Positions 12,150 to 22,845 of a stretch of 64,000 bases of DNA are shown here, piece after piece (the first letter of the stretch is position 1; every line of letters begins with the position of its first letter). The position numbers were made by a program, and so were the translations under genes. The DNA is from Neopestalotiopsis rosae (taxonomy: Eukaryota > Ascomycota > Sordariomycetes > Amphisphaeriales > Sporocadaceae). The notes beneath the pieces are model-generated. The model saw only the letters and a list, made by a program, of their open reading frames with translations, made no database searches and had not been told where the DNA came from. The DNA is taken from positions 1,674,001-1,738,000 of the forward strand of contig JALGAS010000004.1 in assembly GCA_023078685.1 (NCBI GenBank), in the 5' to 3' direction.

Positions 12150-13461
12150 ATGAGGAATATGCGTTTGTTACTGCCTCTCTTTCTCGGCATCTTGCCATAC
12201 TCTCCCGACACACTGGTCTCTGCTCAAAGAATTGCCATCGACCCAGTCACCTGCGGTACGAAGATATACATGCCTTCCTATGATGCAAATCTATAACATA
12301 AGCTTACCACCGAGTACAGCCGGAGATGTGGGAAACAATATCGCGCAGGGACTTCGCACAGCAATCGGCTGGGCCCAGCAGGCTTTTGATGAGCTCAACA
12401 AGCCTGATAGCGAAAGAAATGCCAAAGTCACCGAGAAGGTCGATATGCTCTTCGGCGCGTCCGCCAGCAATATGCAGACGCTTCGAAGTAAGTATGACCA
12501 TCTCGCAGGAGCTGCAAAGCGATCTCTAGCCTAACTGATATTAGACACATTTATCGGCGTCGCACTGTTCACGGTGACAAACTCTAATCCACGAGATCAA
12601 GCCTGGAAAGATGGCGCTACTTTTCGTTATCTTGTAAGTAAACCTCACCTCGAATCTCTCTCGGTGCGTCCGTCTGGCATCATGTTAATGACTGCAATAA
12701 AAGGAAGTATATTGCACCGCCAATCACCTTGTTTTCAAAAACGGAGATGATGGAAAACCCGGTGTATACCCAATCTTCGACGAAGTGCGGAAGCTGTTTG
12801 TGCCAGAGATCACCGCTACATCGGACTTGATGAACAAAAATAAAGCAACAATGGCGGTCACCTTTAGCACTCCGCCGGAGGCGAAGAGGCGAAATAAGAG
12901 GCTCGAAAAGGTTGCGGACACCATGGTCCTCAACGAGGGCTGGATCGCAGATCTCAAGAAGAACAACTTCAACCATTTTTCTCAGGCCCTCGTCGACGCA
13001 GCCGCCAACCCGAGTGCCCTGAAAAAGATAAACCAGGTGTGGGAAGGATTCGCCCAGTGGGGTGCCAGACTAGTTACCGACGAGTCTGACCCCCCATCCG
13101 CAACAGACTTGATGGATTCTTTAGAGCGTTTACTTCTACATGAGGTAATCTAATCAAATCATACAAAACATGGGGCTTGCAGATTTCTTCTAACGCATTT
13201 CAGCTCACGCATACCTCGATGGGAACACAGACTGAGGATACTCCTCCGGGCAAATGTTACTTTTGGCGCAACTGCGTGAAGGCAAAGGGTCGGGATGACG
13301 CCGTAAGAAATGCAGGTCAGTCAAGGAACGTCTGGGCAGTGATACTCAAGAAACGCTAACACCAGAATTCAGACTCGGTCGCTTGGCTAGGGGTAGCCAT
13401 AGAAGTCATTCTGAACAGAGGGCATGATATCACGGATAAAGGACAAGTGATAAAATTATGA
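12150..13461 (+). CDS. secreted aspzincin-like (M35-type) zinc metalloprotease
   Basis: Six exons fit one frame: 12150-12255, 12320-12487, 12545-12633, 12704-13144, 13204-13315 and 13373-13461, giving about 334 residues. The N-terminus is a good signal peptide (MRNMRLLLPLFLGILPYS). Residues 267-271 read HELTH, the HExxH zinc motif; intron 4 splits it between Glu and Leu. Nine residues further is an aspartate (D280) in a GTQTED context that could be the third zinc ligand of aspzincins, and downstream the segment RNADSVAWLGVAIEV resembles the NADSY element of deuterolysins. Family knowledge points to a secreted endopeptidase; cleavage preference cannot be told. Overall similarity to classical deuterolysins seems low, so it may be a distinct branch. 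The order of zinc ligands and the Cys pairing should be treated as inferred. It faces the cysteine-rich secreted-protein gene across a shared promoter region. Confidence 0.8.
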
Positions 13462-13896
13462 GCCAGCGAGTATATGCTAGTAGCATACGTACAACCACCA
13501 AAAGCTTGCCAGGGGCCCTTGGTTCTTGAAATCCATTCGAGTTACAAACTCATCTCTTACCATCAGTTCCCACTTTAGCTAGTGTCTCGGGGGGTTGGGG
13601 GGTTGCAGATCTAGAAGCTTCATAAATTTGTCCCAGCAAAACAGATATTAGTCTGTAATATTCGAACATGCATTGAAAGCTGCAGTCTCAAGTAATAATG
13701 CATGTCATGTAGAGGATCTTACATATCTCCAATGTATTTGTCGCGAGGGTATTGAATGTTGTCAGGACGGACCAGTGTAGTGTAGCACAAGGGACGCCAT
13801 GTAATACATGCACTATATAGTAGTATTACCAGGCGATGCTATGTCGCTCTTCCAGGGCAACTTATCAAAGGTAGGCTGTGAATGACAAGTAAATAA
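13462..13896. other. convergent 3' intergenic stretch
   Basis: About 435 bp between the ends of the metalloprotease gene (+) and the DUF7730 gene (-). It is AT-rich and contains no coding sequence that I can see; both terminators should be here. Confidence 0.45.
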
Positions 13897-15110
13897 TTAT
13901 CTACCAATCGTTCGTCGGGGGAAGAAGAATCTACGTGGTGCTCTGTGAGCCGTGATTATCGTCCCACGAAACGATAGAGGGAACCACTGCCCTTTCCATA
14001 CCACGCATTCATATGGGTAGCGGTCGATATCACCATGAAACTTGGGCTCGCCCCGCTTGATGACCGATATCCCATCCTTGAGCTTGTCGAAATGCTGTTC
14101 TTCGCGGGCGGGCAAGATAAACGTGGTCTTGGGCGTGGGCGATGTTCCGGTGCCTATTTCAAACAGAGAAGGCACCGAGAAGAGGGGCTCGCAGCATCTC
14201 TCATCATAGCAATCAATCCAGATACTCAGTTCCGTCAGGGATTGCAAAGTGCCCAAGCCTTGCTGCAGTGATTTCCACATGTCAGATTCGGGCCTATGCA
14301 AAATCATATCCGGATCGCGAGGGACATCTTCGTCATCCCAAAACCAGTGCGTATTCAAAATGAAAGACATATTGATGAGCCGCATCTCGTGAATAATGGG
14401 AGGACTTCTCGACACAAAGAAGTTGTATGCTAGCGGAATACTGCAGATGGTGAACGTGACGTGTTCAAAGATTGACGCTCGGCACTCAATATACCTTGAA
14501 AGGCAGCATCAGCAATCGGTGAAGAAGGGGCAGGAAGAGAGACAAGATAATAGAATGGATTTGCAACCTACATCTTCCGACTCGTTAAAAGCATGGGGAG
14601 GAATGGACTAGATGGTGCAACTTCACTGGTGGTATTACGAGCTGCAGCTTCTTCGCAGGGCCAGTGGTTGCACCAGGACGAAAGCAGACGCCGTCGCCAT
14701 TCAGGGCTTTCGATACTGAAGTCTCCATGTCCAACCCTGGGCAATTCTGGCCATAAAAGATCAAGCTCCGTCTGTCGTTTGTCAGGAGCGTTGTGATCGA
14801 TGAGACAGGGACAATGTGTGTAGGAGCCGTTGGCGATATAGATATGCTGTGTCAGACCTGAAAGAGCCCAGATGTCTTGATAGATTAATTGGCGAACCTC
14901 GACGGGCAACATGTTGAAGAAGCGAGATTGCGATTGATTGTCTGCACCACCTTGGATCTTACTGATATCAGGATAGTAGGCGACTTTGTCCGAACGCTTT
15001 CGAGGCTCTGGTACATATTCGGCACCTTCAATGATAGCTGACCCTAGATCTTGAAGCTCCGGTAAAGGTGGGCTTGGCCGACGCCGGAACAGGCTGGGCA
15101 ATGATGGCAT
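13897..15110 (-). CDS. DUF7730-type protein of unknown function
   Basis: Two exons, 15110-14572 and 14494-13897, are joined across a 77 bp intron, giving about 378 residues. The N-terminal third holds the segment SRFFNMLPVEVRQLIYQDIW, an F-box-like helical pattern that is typical of the large fungal DUF7730 family. The junction reads LPMLLTSRKMYIECRASIF, matching the LLLTCRQIY-like core of that family and supporting the intron. The C-terminal half contains the WxxLQQGLGTLQSLTELSIW segment seen in members that look like degenerate leucine-rich repeats. Function is not known for the family; a substrate-adaptor role is sometimes guessed from the F-box-like start. No signal peptide or membrane span is visible. 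The family is expanded in Pezizomycotina and this copy appears intact. Confidence 0.75.
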
Positions 15111-16811
15111 GGTTGCAGCTTCGGGTGATGTGTAATACAGAGTACATCAGAAAGAGGGAAAAGGCAGAAGAAGACCATTCAAAAACGAGAGCAGTGGGGC
15201 ATGACGGAAATATGGTGATGTGCTGCAGCTTCGAAGAGCGACATGCAAGTAATGGGTTGGTTGTTGCCTTGTCACGGTCGCAGGCCAAGCCCTTAGGCTA
15301 ATTATAGAAAGGAGCAACCCCCCAGTCCCCCTACCCCAAGCCTGCAACTGACTCTAGAGGTCACAATAGCGACCATAACGCCAAACCCAAAAATGCAGCA
15401 GTCCGCGTGCGAAAACGACATTGAAGCAGAAGAGTACTTCAGATCTGCTCTGACTGCGCTACCACGGGTACAACAATGGTCGAGCGCAAAAGCCGAGAGC
15501 CTGAAATCATCCCTCCACAGGAGACAACATGCCCATGTGCAATGGCGGGAAGACTCGATTTGGACACGCAGACTGGAATTGGAAGAGACTGAAGACGTAT
15601 ACCAACGCACAGTAGTTCTCGCTACCTCTTCATGTGGATTACCAAATATTATTTTTTTTTTCTCACGGTCGCAATTGGATTGTCATCTCACGAGCCTCTT
15701 AGACCGTATCTTTACTCAAGGTGCCACGGATATTTCCAATATGGGCTTAAGAGCATATTCACCCTCTGGCAGTACGAGCAGGTTCAAACTCCAGAGAGAC
15801 ATTTTCCCAGAGAACCGTCTCATTGGGAGTTATCCTCCGCTTGTATGCAGTTGTCTATGAGGTGTTAGGCTCTCTTTGAACCAGAACTCGACGCAGAGTC
15901 TGCAGAAGCTTGGCAATCTGAGGCTACCTAAGCTTGGAAGCAGATAGACTTTTCCTCACGGTTGATAAGAACTGATGAGGAAAAATTGCCTCCATTCTTT
16001 TGTTTGGCAAGCTGAATTTGCACTTTCATGATGAAGCCAGTTCTCAGTGAGTCGCCGCCACTTTTCTGCGGCTGAAAGGATAGTGGAGTACCACCTGACG
16101 ACCGCATATATGGGCGAGACCATACGCCCGGTCTTGCGGTGTCATGGTCGACAATTGCTGAGAAACGTTCCTTGGCATCAATGTTAAAAGTCAAACCACA
16201 TCTGATGACTGGTCGTACATTCATCAGATAAAAAGTAGGTGAGTACAAGCTTTCATAAACAGCGACCATGGATACTACAGACCTTTGCTCCACATGCACT
16301 CAAATCGACTTCGGAAGTGTTGCCTTCTTATTTAGCTCCTGCGACGAGCGATCCGTAGACGCCAGGCCGCAACCGGGGTGATTTGTACCCATTGCCTTGC
16401 TTTTTTTCTGTGTTTTATTCTCCTTGTCTTATCACAGTCGGGGATTAGGTTCCGGGCGGGCACAGAGTGCATTAAAAATTTTGCAGGAAGCCGTTTTACC
16501 GTTGCGCAAGGTCACACAAAACGTGACCATGTCTGACCTCCGAGATACTCTAATTCAGGGCGAAAATTTGTGACCTCACGGCTCTTTTCAAGAATTGATT
16601 CTTCTGGCTTTGCTCCAAGCGGCCCCAGCGTAATGAGGAACAGGCATGTTTCTGTAAAACAGAACGTTGTCAATGTCTACTGTGGCCGTGTGGAAAACCA
16701 CCGCAAAATCAACAGACACTCCTTTCTCCAATGAAAACAGCAAGTAAAAATGTTTGCTGGGTATCTTTACCACGCGAACCAAAAGAGAGATCATACTCGA
16801 CGATTAGCAAA
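15111..16811. other. intergenic stretch with two uncertain short ORFs
   Basis: No confident gene. A plus-strand frame from 15393 to 15860 has a helical, charged first half (EAEEYFRSALTALPRVQQW) but degenerates into a poly-T-derived Ile/Phe run. A minus-strand frame at 16299-15928 (about 123 codons) reads like protein in places (RCGLTFNIDAKERFSAIVDH) yet lacks any recognisable family. Either could be a remnant or a small lineage-specific gene. Confidence 0.3.
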
Positions 16812-17954
16812 ATGTTTCTCATCTACCGATACGAGGGCCACGTCTTCACCATGGATTTGTGCGGTCTAGATGCTCATGATATATGGTATCTCCTCGATGA
16901 TTTTCATGAGGCCTTTAATGATATGAAATTGGTGGAATGCCGGGCCCGCTATCCCGCAAGTTCGGGGGCCAGGAAAAGCAAAGAGTGGAAACGGCTTTTT
17001 ACCAAGTTCGGCGAGCCCGAATTAGTCAATGACCTTCCGACGCCCAAAACTGCGTGGGACAAGAGCCCCAAGGGCATCCACGTACAGGCCGTCTCGGCAA
17101 CGGACATAAAAGCCTATCATGAGGTGCAGCGCGAAATGGCGCTGGGCTGCCTTTCGACACCCTCATTTGAAGTTCTCTCCGAGAAGAGAACTATGAACGA
17201 CTTCATCAGGGGCGTCTTTTTTCGCTACTACATGAACCACATGAAGTACTGGATAGAGAACGAGGCACACATCTACTCGGTCGCCATGGACGGTGAGGTC
17301 CGCGGCGGCTGCATGGTCGAGGAGATCAACCGGCGCGCCCTATCGTGGCGGTATGCGGACCTCCCACACGGCGAGACGGCCGTAAACAAGTTATCGGGCG
17401 TTCAGGACATGCAAGACTTTTGGAACGCCGATCAGGCCCTCAAATTGGCGCGGACCGAGTATGATGTTCTTAAGTGGCAGCGCCATGTAAACGAGGATAG
17501 ACCTTTTTGGTGTAAGTCTCATGATTTCCCTCCAAAATTCAAGAAATTGGTAACAAACTTATCTCGATTAGATCTGACGGGTATACATATTGGCCAGGGG
17601 CACTGGCGTGGCTCCAAGGGCCTGGAGACGAGGCTCCTGCACCACATCATCGGGGCCAAGGGCAGGGATTCGGGCATATTCGTCTTGTGCGAGCACGATA
17701 ACGTCGAGCTCTACGAGTCGGAGCGTTTCATCAAGGTGGACTATGTGCAGATGCGGTCCAAGAGGGTCAGGGAGAACACGGCCAAGCGAATAGGTGACCC
17801 GAACCGGACTGATCTGTACACGACGCTCTCGGGTATGTGGAGACCCGCCGATCACGAGAGCTCTCGCTGTACGGTAGATCGGGGGGAGACGCCGAGGGTG
17901 TTTCGGCCAGAGGTGGCTGCGTTGTTCACTGGACAAGCAGGCAGATATATCTGA
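16812..17954 (+). CDS. GNAT-like protein with degenerate acetyl-CoA loop (paralogue 1)
   Basis: Two exons, 16812-17511 and 17572-17954, give about 360 residues. The intron is exactly 60 bp with no stop, so an unspliced message would also be translated in frame with 20 extra residues. Splicing is favoured because it joins RPFWYLTGIHIGQGHW, which matches the beta4-loop region of its neighbour. The fold is inferred from homology with the next gene: both share an EWxxLFxxxGxP segment, an acidic helix region and a C-terminal N-acetyltransferase core. In the neighbour the acetyl-CoA loop is RGQGYG; here the aligned stretch is RGSKGL, so the glycines of the R/Q-x-x-G-x-G signature are lost. The enzyme may therefore be inactive or bind something else. 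An in-frame ATG at 16731 would add 27 residues; 16812 has the better context (CAAAATG). Soluble, no targeting signal. Confidence 0.7.
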   Translation: MFLIYRYEGHVFTMDLCGLDAHDIWYLLDDFHEAFNDMKLVECRARYPASSGARKSKEWKRLFTKFGEPELVNDLPTPKTAWDKSPKGIHVQAVSATDIKAYHEVQREMALGCLSTPSFEVLSEKRTMNDFIRGVFFRYYMNHMKYWIENEAHIYSVAMDGEVRGGCMVEEINRRALSWRYADLPHGETAVNKLSGVQDMQDFWNADQALKLARTEYDVLKWQRHVNEDRPFWCKSHDFPPKFKKLVTNLSRLDLTGIHIGQGHWRGSKGLETRLLHHIIGAKGRDSGIFVLCEHDNVELYESERFIKVDYVQMRSKRVRENTAKRIGDPNRTDLYTTLSGMWRPADHESSRCTVDRGETPRVFRPEVAALFTGQAGRYI

Positions 17955-18602
17955 TGAGTTTGGGTCGTTGAAAGAGTCGGGGCTAGATAGCCACGCATGA
18001 CCCGTGAGTGAATGAGTGAGTTGTAGCGATCACAATCCTTTGATTGATGATTTGATGCCCAATTCCCGGTACCAACAGCGTTGTATCGTATCTGTCAATG
18101 CTGCAGTTTTGAAGGATGTGGTCTTGATCTTGGCCACGAAACGTGAAATGGACAATGTCGGTGTCAAGTAAGACCTGTTCCCAATTCCTCACGAGATTCC
18201 GTGGCTCGAGAGATATCAGTCGTGTGAGGGATAAATGGGATGCCATGATGTCAACCTCACGTTAATTCGAGCCCAATCTGCATCGATTTGCATTTCGGCA
18301 AGCTCTGAGCGAGCAACTTGTGCAAACATAATGGAAGGAGGCGCCGTCGAAGATTATGATGTGTGTTTCTCCTCCACAATTCGACTTGGGAATCTCTACA
18401 ATGAAGGTAGGTGCATCTTGTGAAAAGCAGCTTCCTGATCTGTTTGTTGCAATAGGCCGTCTCTTCCCACCACGGCTTCGGTTGCGTCTGAAGAGAGAAA
18501 CTGCCCCAACCATCTGTTCCTTGCACCAAACATTACAATCTTGGACAAAGTCACAACATGCAACATTGATTACTGGTATCCTTGCCAAATAAAACAAGAA
18601 AT
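17955..18602. other. intergenic between GNAT-like paralogues
   Basis: This 650 bp separates two tandem, same-direction paralogues. No coding sequence is supported. It should hold the terminator of the first and the promoter of the second. Confidence 0.45.
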
Positions 18603-19776
18603 ATGACGCAGGGCAAGCTCAAGCTCAACGTTCCTCGGCTATGGGTCATATCTGAAGCCCCGTCTCTTAGGCGCGCGGGCAAAAGCTCGTACAGGGAAGA
18701 CGACCTTGCCCACTTTCCAAATGCACAACAGGCCAAAGATCTACTGTCCAGGCTCCTGCAGATGGGATACCGAATTCAAATCCACACAAAACCGAGGGAT
18801 GGTGAATGGCCCCTTGAATGGCAGTCTCTCTTTCGCGACCATGGCGACCCGAAGGTCATACCCGGCGCGAAGCATCTTCTCGAGCTCAATGGTCGCCGCG
18901 TCGGACAATATCCAAACATTATCAGTACTGACGATGACATTATGAAGATCAGCAGCCTGCTGGCGGCAGCATACATGGATACATGCGAGAGACAAACACT
19001 TGATAGCTTCTTTGGGGAAGACCATGCGAGGTTTATCCAAGAATACGAGGCGAAGTCCATCTTCAGACTGATCAAGCACGGAAACGCTCGCGGTAAGTAT
19101 GCGTTATCAGGCTTCTTTGCCATGTTCAACTATATTTGCACCCAAGCTGATTAGGACATGCCCGTCTAGTGTTTTGTGTATTCGAGGACGGTCTGCTTGT
19201 CCGCGCTTGCTTTCTCGAATCTTTCGCCGCCTCGGATATTGCTATACAATGCCAGTCCGATTCCAGAACCATCTCGGAAATGGTACAGTTCTTGACTTCA
19301 AATGGAATGGCCCATTTTCGTGACGCGAGGGCATTGTTACAAATCCAAGATCAACAATTGGATGACTTGGCCGGACTGGAGCGACAAGGTTTCAAGCCTC
19401 CCTTCGAAAGTAAGATTCACCTGTTTCTTTGCTACCCATTATTCAAACTGAGTCTATCTTGACGGACTTTGACCACGAACTTGTAGTCATGTCGTCATTC
19501 TATATAATCCAAATCGACGACCGAGGTCAAGGTTATGGGACAGCTCTCATGGCCGAGATCATCTCAAAAATCGGATGCTGGAAAGGCATCTACCTCCGCT
19601 GCGACCTCACAGCAAGACGGTTCTTTTACAAGCATGGATTCGATATAATGAGCGAGTTCGAACTGTCATCCTTTTTGCAGAAAACTGTTCTGTGCACAAT
19701 GTGGCGACCCCCCGGACCCCACGTGGAGCGCAAAATCCCCGCCAGTCTCATCCCCAACCGAGACAGAGAAACGTAG
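18603..19776 (+). CDS. GNAT-family N-acetyltransferase-like protein (paralogue 2)
   Basis: Three exons, 18603-19092, 19155-19409 and 19487-19776, give about 344 residues. The last exon holds the GNAT motif A: IIQIDDRGQGYGTALMAEII at about residues 255-274, with the acetyl-CoA loop RGQGYG (261-266), followed by a motif-B-like YLRCDLTARRFFYKHGFDIM. This is the canonical order of the family and predicts transfer of an acetyl group from acetyl-CoA to an amine; the acceptor is unknown. The long N-terminal part is shared with the upstream gene (EWQSLFRDHGDP versus EWKRLFTKFGEP), so the two arose by tandem duplication and have since diverged. An alternative upstream in-frame start has no ATG, so the ATG at 18603 is used. 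No signal peptide or membrane span. Confidence 0.8.
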
Positions 19777-20704
19777 AGGAGCTTCTCGGAACGATAATCG
19801 CAGTAGATCCACAAGGGACTTGCAAGATGCCAAGGATTGATGCAACTCTTGCCTATTGAAGGACGCTTTCTCCCCTTCCTCACTCGTTCTGCTACTTTCA
19901 GTCCCAGTCAGATGGTGTAAGATAGATCCAGCACTAGAATACATTACGAAATACTAGGTCACTCTCGATACCCTTGCTGGCTATGGTGTTCTTGTCACTG
20001 TCCCTTGTTCATCACTCTGACTCATTCAATGTCTATACAGATTCGTTGTAAAGAAAAGGAAAATTCATTTCGTGTGGTTTGTCTACCTAGTTCCAAGCTA
20101 TGGTACGGATATCATTTGTGTTAAAACTGTCGCAACTCCCGCATTTCCCAAAGCAACGATGTTCTTTCTCAACAGGGTCTTTTTGCCTGGAGTTTCTCTT
20201 CTTCTCTTTCCTCATCTCATTTTTCATCTCTTTGCCCCTTCCATCCCCAGCTCCAGTCCATGGGTTGGTGGGGTTTGTTTGTTTATTTTCTTTTGTTTTG
20301 TTTTCCTCCTCTTCCTCTCGTCTCTTTTTTCTTTCCCGCTTCCTCTCTCCAAGCCCCAGTATGAATGAATTTCCCTGAAAACCCCCCTTCCGCTCCCCCA
20401 ACATCAGTGCGCCCAAGGGGTATCAAGTAAGTCAACTTAGCTATCTACGATTAGGAACGGTGTGATCTTTCCCAGTTCCATATATCGACAATGAAAATGA
20501 AAAACAAGCAGGACGGGGAAGAAAAAGATCAAATGTTGTGTGTTTGTTTCGTTTTTTGTTGTTGATGTGGGTCTTGAGGTGTCGTTCTCGTTACCCAACT
20601 TTCCAGTCTATAGGATCATACCGAGTCATCATATGCGGCGTATCAAAATGTGAAAGTCTTTCTTTTTTTCATAAGAGAGTGGAGAGGAGAGGCGTAATGA
20701 TCTT
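19777..20704. other. convergent intergenic stretch with pyrimidine-rich tract
   Basis: The stretch lies between the 3' ends of the GNAT-like gene (+) and the Rua1-type gene (-). A strong T/C-rich tract occupies about 20190-20350. No coding sequence is supported; it may be the 3' UTR of the minus-strand gene. Confidence 0.45.
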
Positions 20705-22845
20705 CTAGATCATGTTCAGGCTGTCGAATTGCGGTTCGATGACCTGTGGTTGTTGTTGGTGATGATGCTGATGTTGCTGTTGTTGCAGCGGTTGCGGTGT
20801 CGTCATGGTGGTCATGGGCAGCGCTGGCATCGGGGTGGGCGTGACGGCCATCGAGGCCGTCGTGCCCTGTGGCGTGTCTGGCGTGTCGTCATTGTCCGGT
20901 CGTTGGACCTCTACCTTGGGCCGGGCCATTTGTGACGCGGCGAGGGCGCGCGAGTGGCTGCTCTCGCGGCGCCGCTTGGGCGCGTCCTTGATCTTGGGGT
21001 GGGTGTGGCACTTGTAGGCATGTCTGAACCAAGTGGTCCCCTTCTTCTTGCTGCTCACCAGGGCAATCCAATCATTGCAGCTGCCGCAGAGGCCTTCCCA
21101 GACGTCTGGATTTCCATCCATGCGCCGGGTCTCCTGGGGCTCCTGGAACGGGTTGCCCGTGGCGGCACTAATGCCGTGGGTGAAGCTCTTGTCATACCAA
21201 AAGGCAGAGTTCTTGAGCACCAGCCATCGACCGGGCTTGCAGATACCGCACCAGCCCTCGCGCTTGTTGCCGTGGCCGCGAACCCAACGGGGCGTGTAAA
21301 GATCGCCCTCGAAGCGCAGTTCCTGCTCGTGGGGAACCATGTCCGGGTCTTCGGGGTTCATATCCTCGGGCGGAGGTGGAATCTGCTCCTCGTGCAGGGA
21401 AGCAAACAGATCCGGCGGGTCAGACAGGTCAGTGTAGTGGCCATGTAACGAGTGTGGGTCTGCGTTGCTCTGAAGCATCCTGAAAAGCCCGTGCGACATC
21501 AATGGCGGTGGGGTCTCAAAGTGGTGGTGCAATTCGGGATGGTGGAAACCATTTGATGGCACTTGCGATGGTAGCTGCGATGGCAAAAGCATGCTGTTGC
21601 GGAAGGCTGGGGCATGTGACACGAGGAATGGCTGGTGCTGCTGCTGAATCTGCTGAACGTGCTGAATGGCCTGGAGGTTACCAAAGTTGAGCGGAAGCGG
21701 GTTGCCCGAGATCGTGGGAGACGAGTGTCTCGATGTCATGCGGGCAGCGCCAAAGGGATCGTGCGAGTGGTGATACACAAATGGCGACGGCCTGCGGCTA
21801 GGCGTGGTGCCGTAGTTGCCCGTGGACCATCTCTTGTTCCTCGCACTGCTGTCAACTGTGTAAGGGGCAGATCGTACGCCCCCAGGGCGAGGAGACGGAG
21901 AGGCCCCACGGCCACGACTCTGCGTGCGCACAAGCTCTGAGCGGCTCTGGGGGGTCATTCGGGGAGATGCTACAGGTGAGAGCTGAGTTGACGACATCAT
22001 CGAGTTCCTGTTCGAGGTAGGTGGGTAATCTGAGAACGAGGGAGCTTCCGAGAGGGCCGACGAGAACTCGTCGTACGAAGGCATGTCCGAAAGATTGCCC
22101 GACGTTGACATGGTGAACGATGACCCAGACATGCGGCGATGAGTCAATCCAGTCTCAAAGTTGAGTCCACCTCCTTCTTGCTCCATGGGACCTCCTTGGT
22201 ATCTCAAATCAAGAATCGGAATAGCATCGTCAGTTGTCAGCGCTTGACCAATACCCATCTCAGTATCCAGGCCATGATTCTCCATGCTGTCCTCACACGA
22301 TTTCATGCCCCAAGGATCTGTTCCTTGTGTCAGTCCTACTGCCGAAGTGAGCCCACGCCAGGCCGACTCACTGCTCTCCATGGTGGTGACGGGATAAAAG
22401 TCCTGGTGCATAGACACGGGTCGTGACAAGTCCTGGTGCATCGAAACAGGTCGAGACATGGTATCACTTGGTGTCATTGCTATGCTGCTCGTCTCCCACG
22501 AGGGAATTGTGCTGTAGTCTTCGCCGAGGCAGTACGAGAACCCTTCATGAATAGTTGCTGGCCGAGGTCGCATCCCCTGGGATGTTGGTGTCGTCCACAT
22601 GCCTGTGGGACCAACCATACCCTCCGTCTTGCCGGGCATCTCATGTCCATTCATCGTGATGAGGGGAGCTGGAGTTGACGTTGGTGCGTCCCTCATGAAT
22701 TGATTATTTAAGTTGAAATTGAAGGCAGGTGCATGAAGCTGCTGCTGTTGCTGCTGCGCTTGCCTGTGTGGTAGGTGAGCTTTGGGGATAGTAGTGATAT
22801 ATGAAGATAAATTTAAGCATACAGTTGCGTCTCCTTTGAGTCCAT
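20705..22845 (-). CDS. transcription regulator with Rua1-type C-terminal zinc domain
   Basis: Two exons: a 23-bp first exon 22845-22823 (MDSKETQ) and 22763-20705, joined across a 59 bp intron, giving about 693 residues. The short first exon is chosen because the main frame stays open upstream of the next ATG (22696) with a poly-Gln run, back to a good acceptor. The N-terminal two thirds is low-complexity, rich in Ser, Pro, Met and Gln. It includes a duplicated SRPVSMHQD element. The C-terminal domain has WCGICKPGRW, an aromatic core, LCGSCNDW and HAYKCH, the Cys/His pattern of the domain named after Ustilago Rua1, a regulator of a glycolipid cluster. It is followed by a basic KRRRESSHSRA stretch and a Gln/His-rich tail. 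A DNA-binding regulator in the nucleus is the natural reading; targets are unknown. A very long gene-free region lies upstream. Confidence 0.88.

Noticed and set aside
15393..15860. A 155-codon frame with a helical first half
   Set aside because: The second half is formed by a poly-T tract and low-complexity sequence; no family match. Noted only as an uncertain stretch.
16731..16811. Upstream start ATG 16731 for the first GNAT-like gene
   Set aside because: The extra 27 residues look like leader sequence; ATG 16812 has better context. Kept as an alternative.
20705..22000. Plus-strand frames opposite the Rua1-type gene (for example 20954-21448)
   Set aside because: They are shadows of the minus-strand coding sequence and show no domain.
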